DNA of 6,904 bases, taken from contig DAOVFE010000093.1 of assembly GCA_030673085.1 (NCBI GenBank), positions 1 through 6,904 of the forward strand, read 5' to 3'. This stretch comes from Anaerolineales bacterium. Lineage in GTDB: Bacteria > Chloroflexota > Anaerolineae > Anaerolineales > E44-bin32. Each line of letters starts with the position of its first letter. The first letter of the stretch is position 1. Positions 6,812 to 6,904 of the stretch are shown in pieces. The translations under genes and the position numbers were made by a program. The notes under the pieces were generated by a model that saw nothing but the letters and a program-made list of their open reading frames with translations, was not told where the DNA came from and did no database searches.

Positions 6812-6904
6812 TTAATATTTATTGAGTTCGTGAAGAGAAGCCACAACCAAAAGAACAAAACAAAAAAATTTTAGCGTGTTTTGGTTAATCTTGGTAATGT
6901 GGGC
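6812..6904. other. AT-rich segment that replaces the expected PBP2 N-terminal coding sequence
   Basis: From 6812 to the window end the sequence is distinctly AT-rich, with A-runs (for example around 6856-6868) unlike the rest of the window. On the minus strand the PBP2 frame is open from the window edge to the TAA at 6812-6814, encoding a hydrophobic peptide (LKFFCFVLLVVASL) that does not look like the PBP2 dimerisation region expected here. I recognise no insertion-sequence end or gene. Confidence 0.45.

Noticed and set aside
6812..6904. Single-base frameshift joining PBP2 to a neighbouring frame
   Set aside because: The alternative minus-strand frame reads INRL next to the break, which is suggestive, but it has a stop about 20 codons further upstream and shows no PBP2 N-terminal sequence.

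Overview
The window reads as ordinary bacterial chromosome of middling GC content with tightly packed genes. The best guess for the source is a member of the Chloroflexota, probably Anaerolineae. That guess rests on recall of gene style: a CoaE fused to a GNAT-like tail, the flavour of the PBP2 sequence, and a PP2C gene beside a propeller protein with a PP2C-like front end. No marker gene here proves it. I see no rRNA, tRNA, CRISPR array or recognisable insertion sequence.

Layout. The plus strand carries three genes. First is the 3' part of a membrane-anchored PP2C-type Ser/Thr phosphatase, cut by the left window edge. Second is a large membrane protein with a degenerate PP2C-like cytoplasmic domain, one transmembrane helix and a predicted outer beta-propeller. 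Third is dephospho-CoA kinase (coaE) fused to a degenerate acetyltransferase-like domain; it has its own near-consensus sigma70-type promoter. A symmetrical hairpin with T tracts on both sides follows. The minus strand carries a PBP2-like peptidoglycan transpeptidase and, 2 bases downstream, the ribosome-assembly GTPase gene rsgA. The two strands converge on the hairpin.

How the genes fit together. The PP2C enzyme and its neighbour look like a signalling pair: an active phosphatase, and a pseudophosphatase joined through the membrane to an outer sensor or binding domain. PP2C, PBP2 and related cell-wall genes cluster in other bacteria (the pstP-rodA-pbpA region of actinobacteria), so the window may be a rearranged version of a cell-wall and signalling neighbourhood. 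CoaE and RsgA are housekeeping genes.

The most notable points are the pseudophosphatase-propeller protein, the CoaE fusion, and the abrupt loss of the PBP2 reading frame near position 6812. There a stop codon and AT-rich sequence replace the expected N-terminal domain and membrane anchor. None of this is clear evidence of an unknown defence or mobile system.
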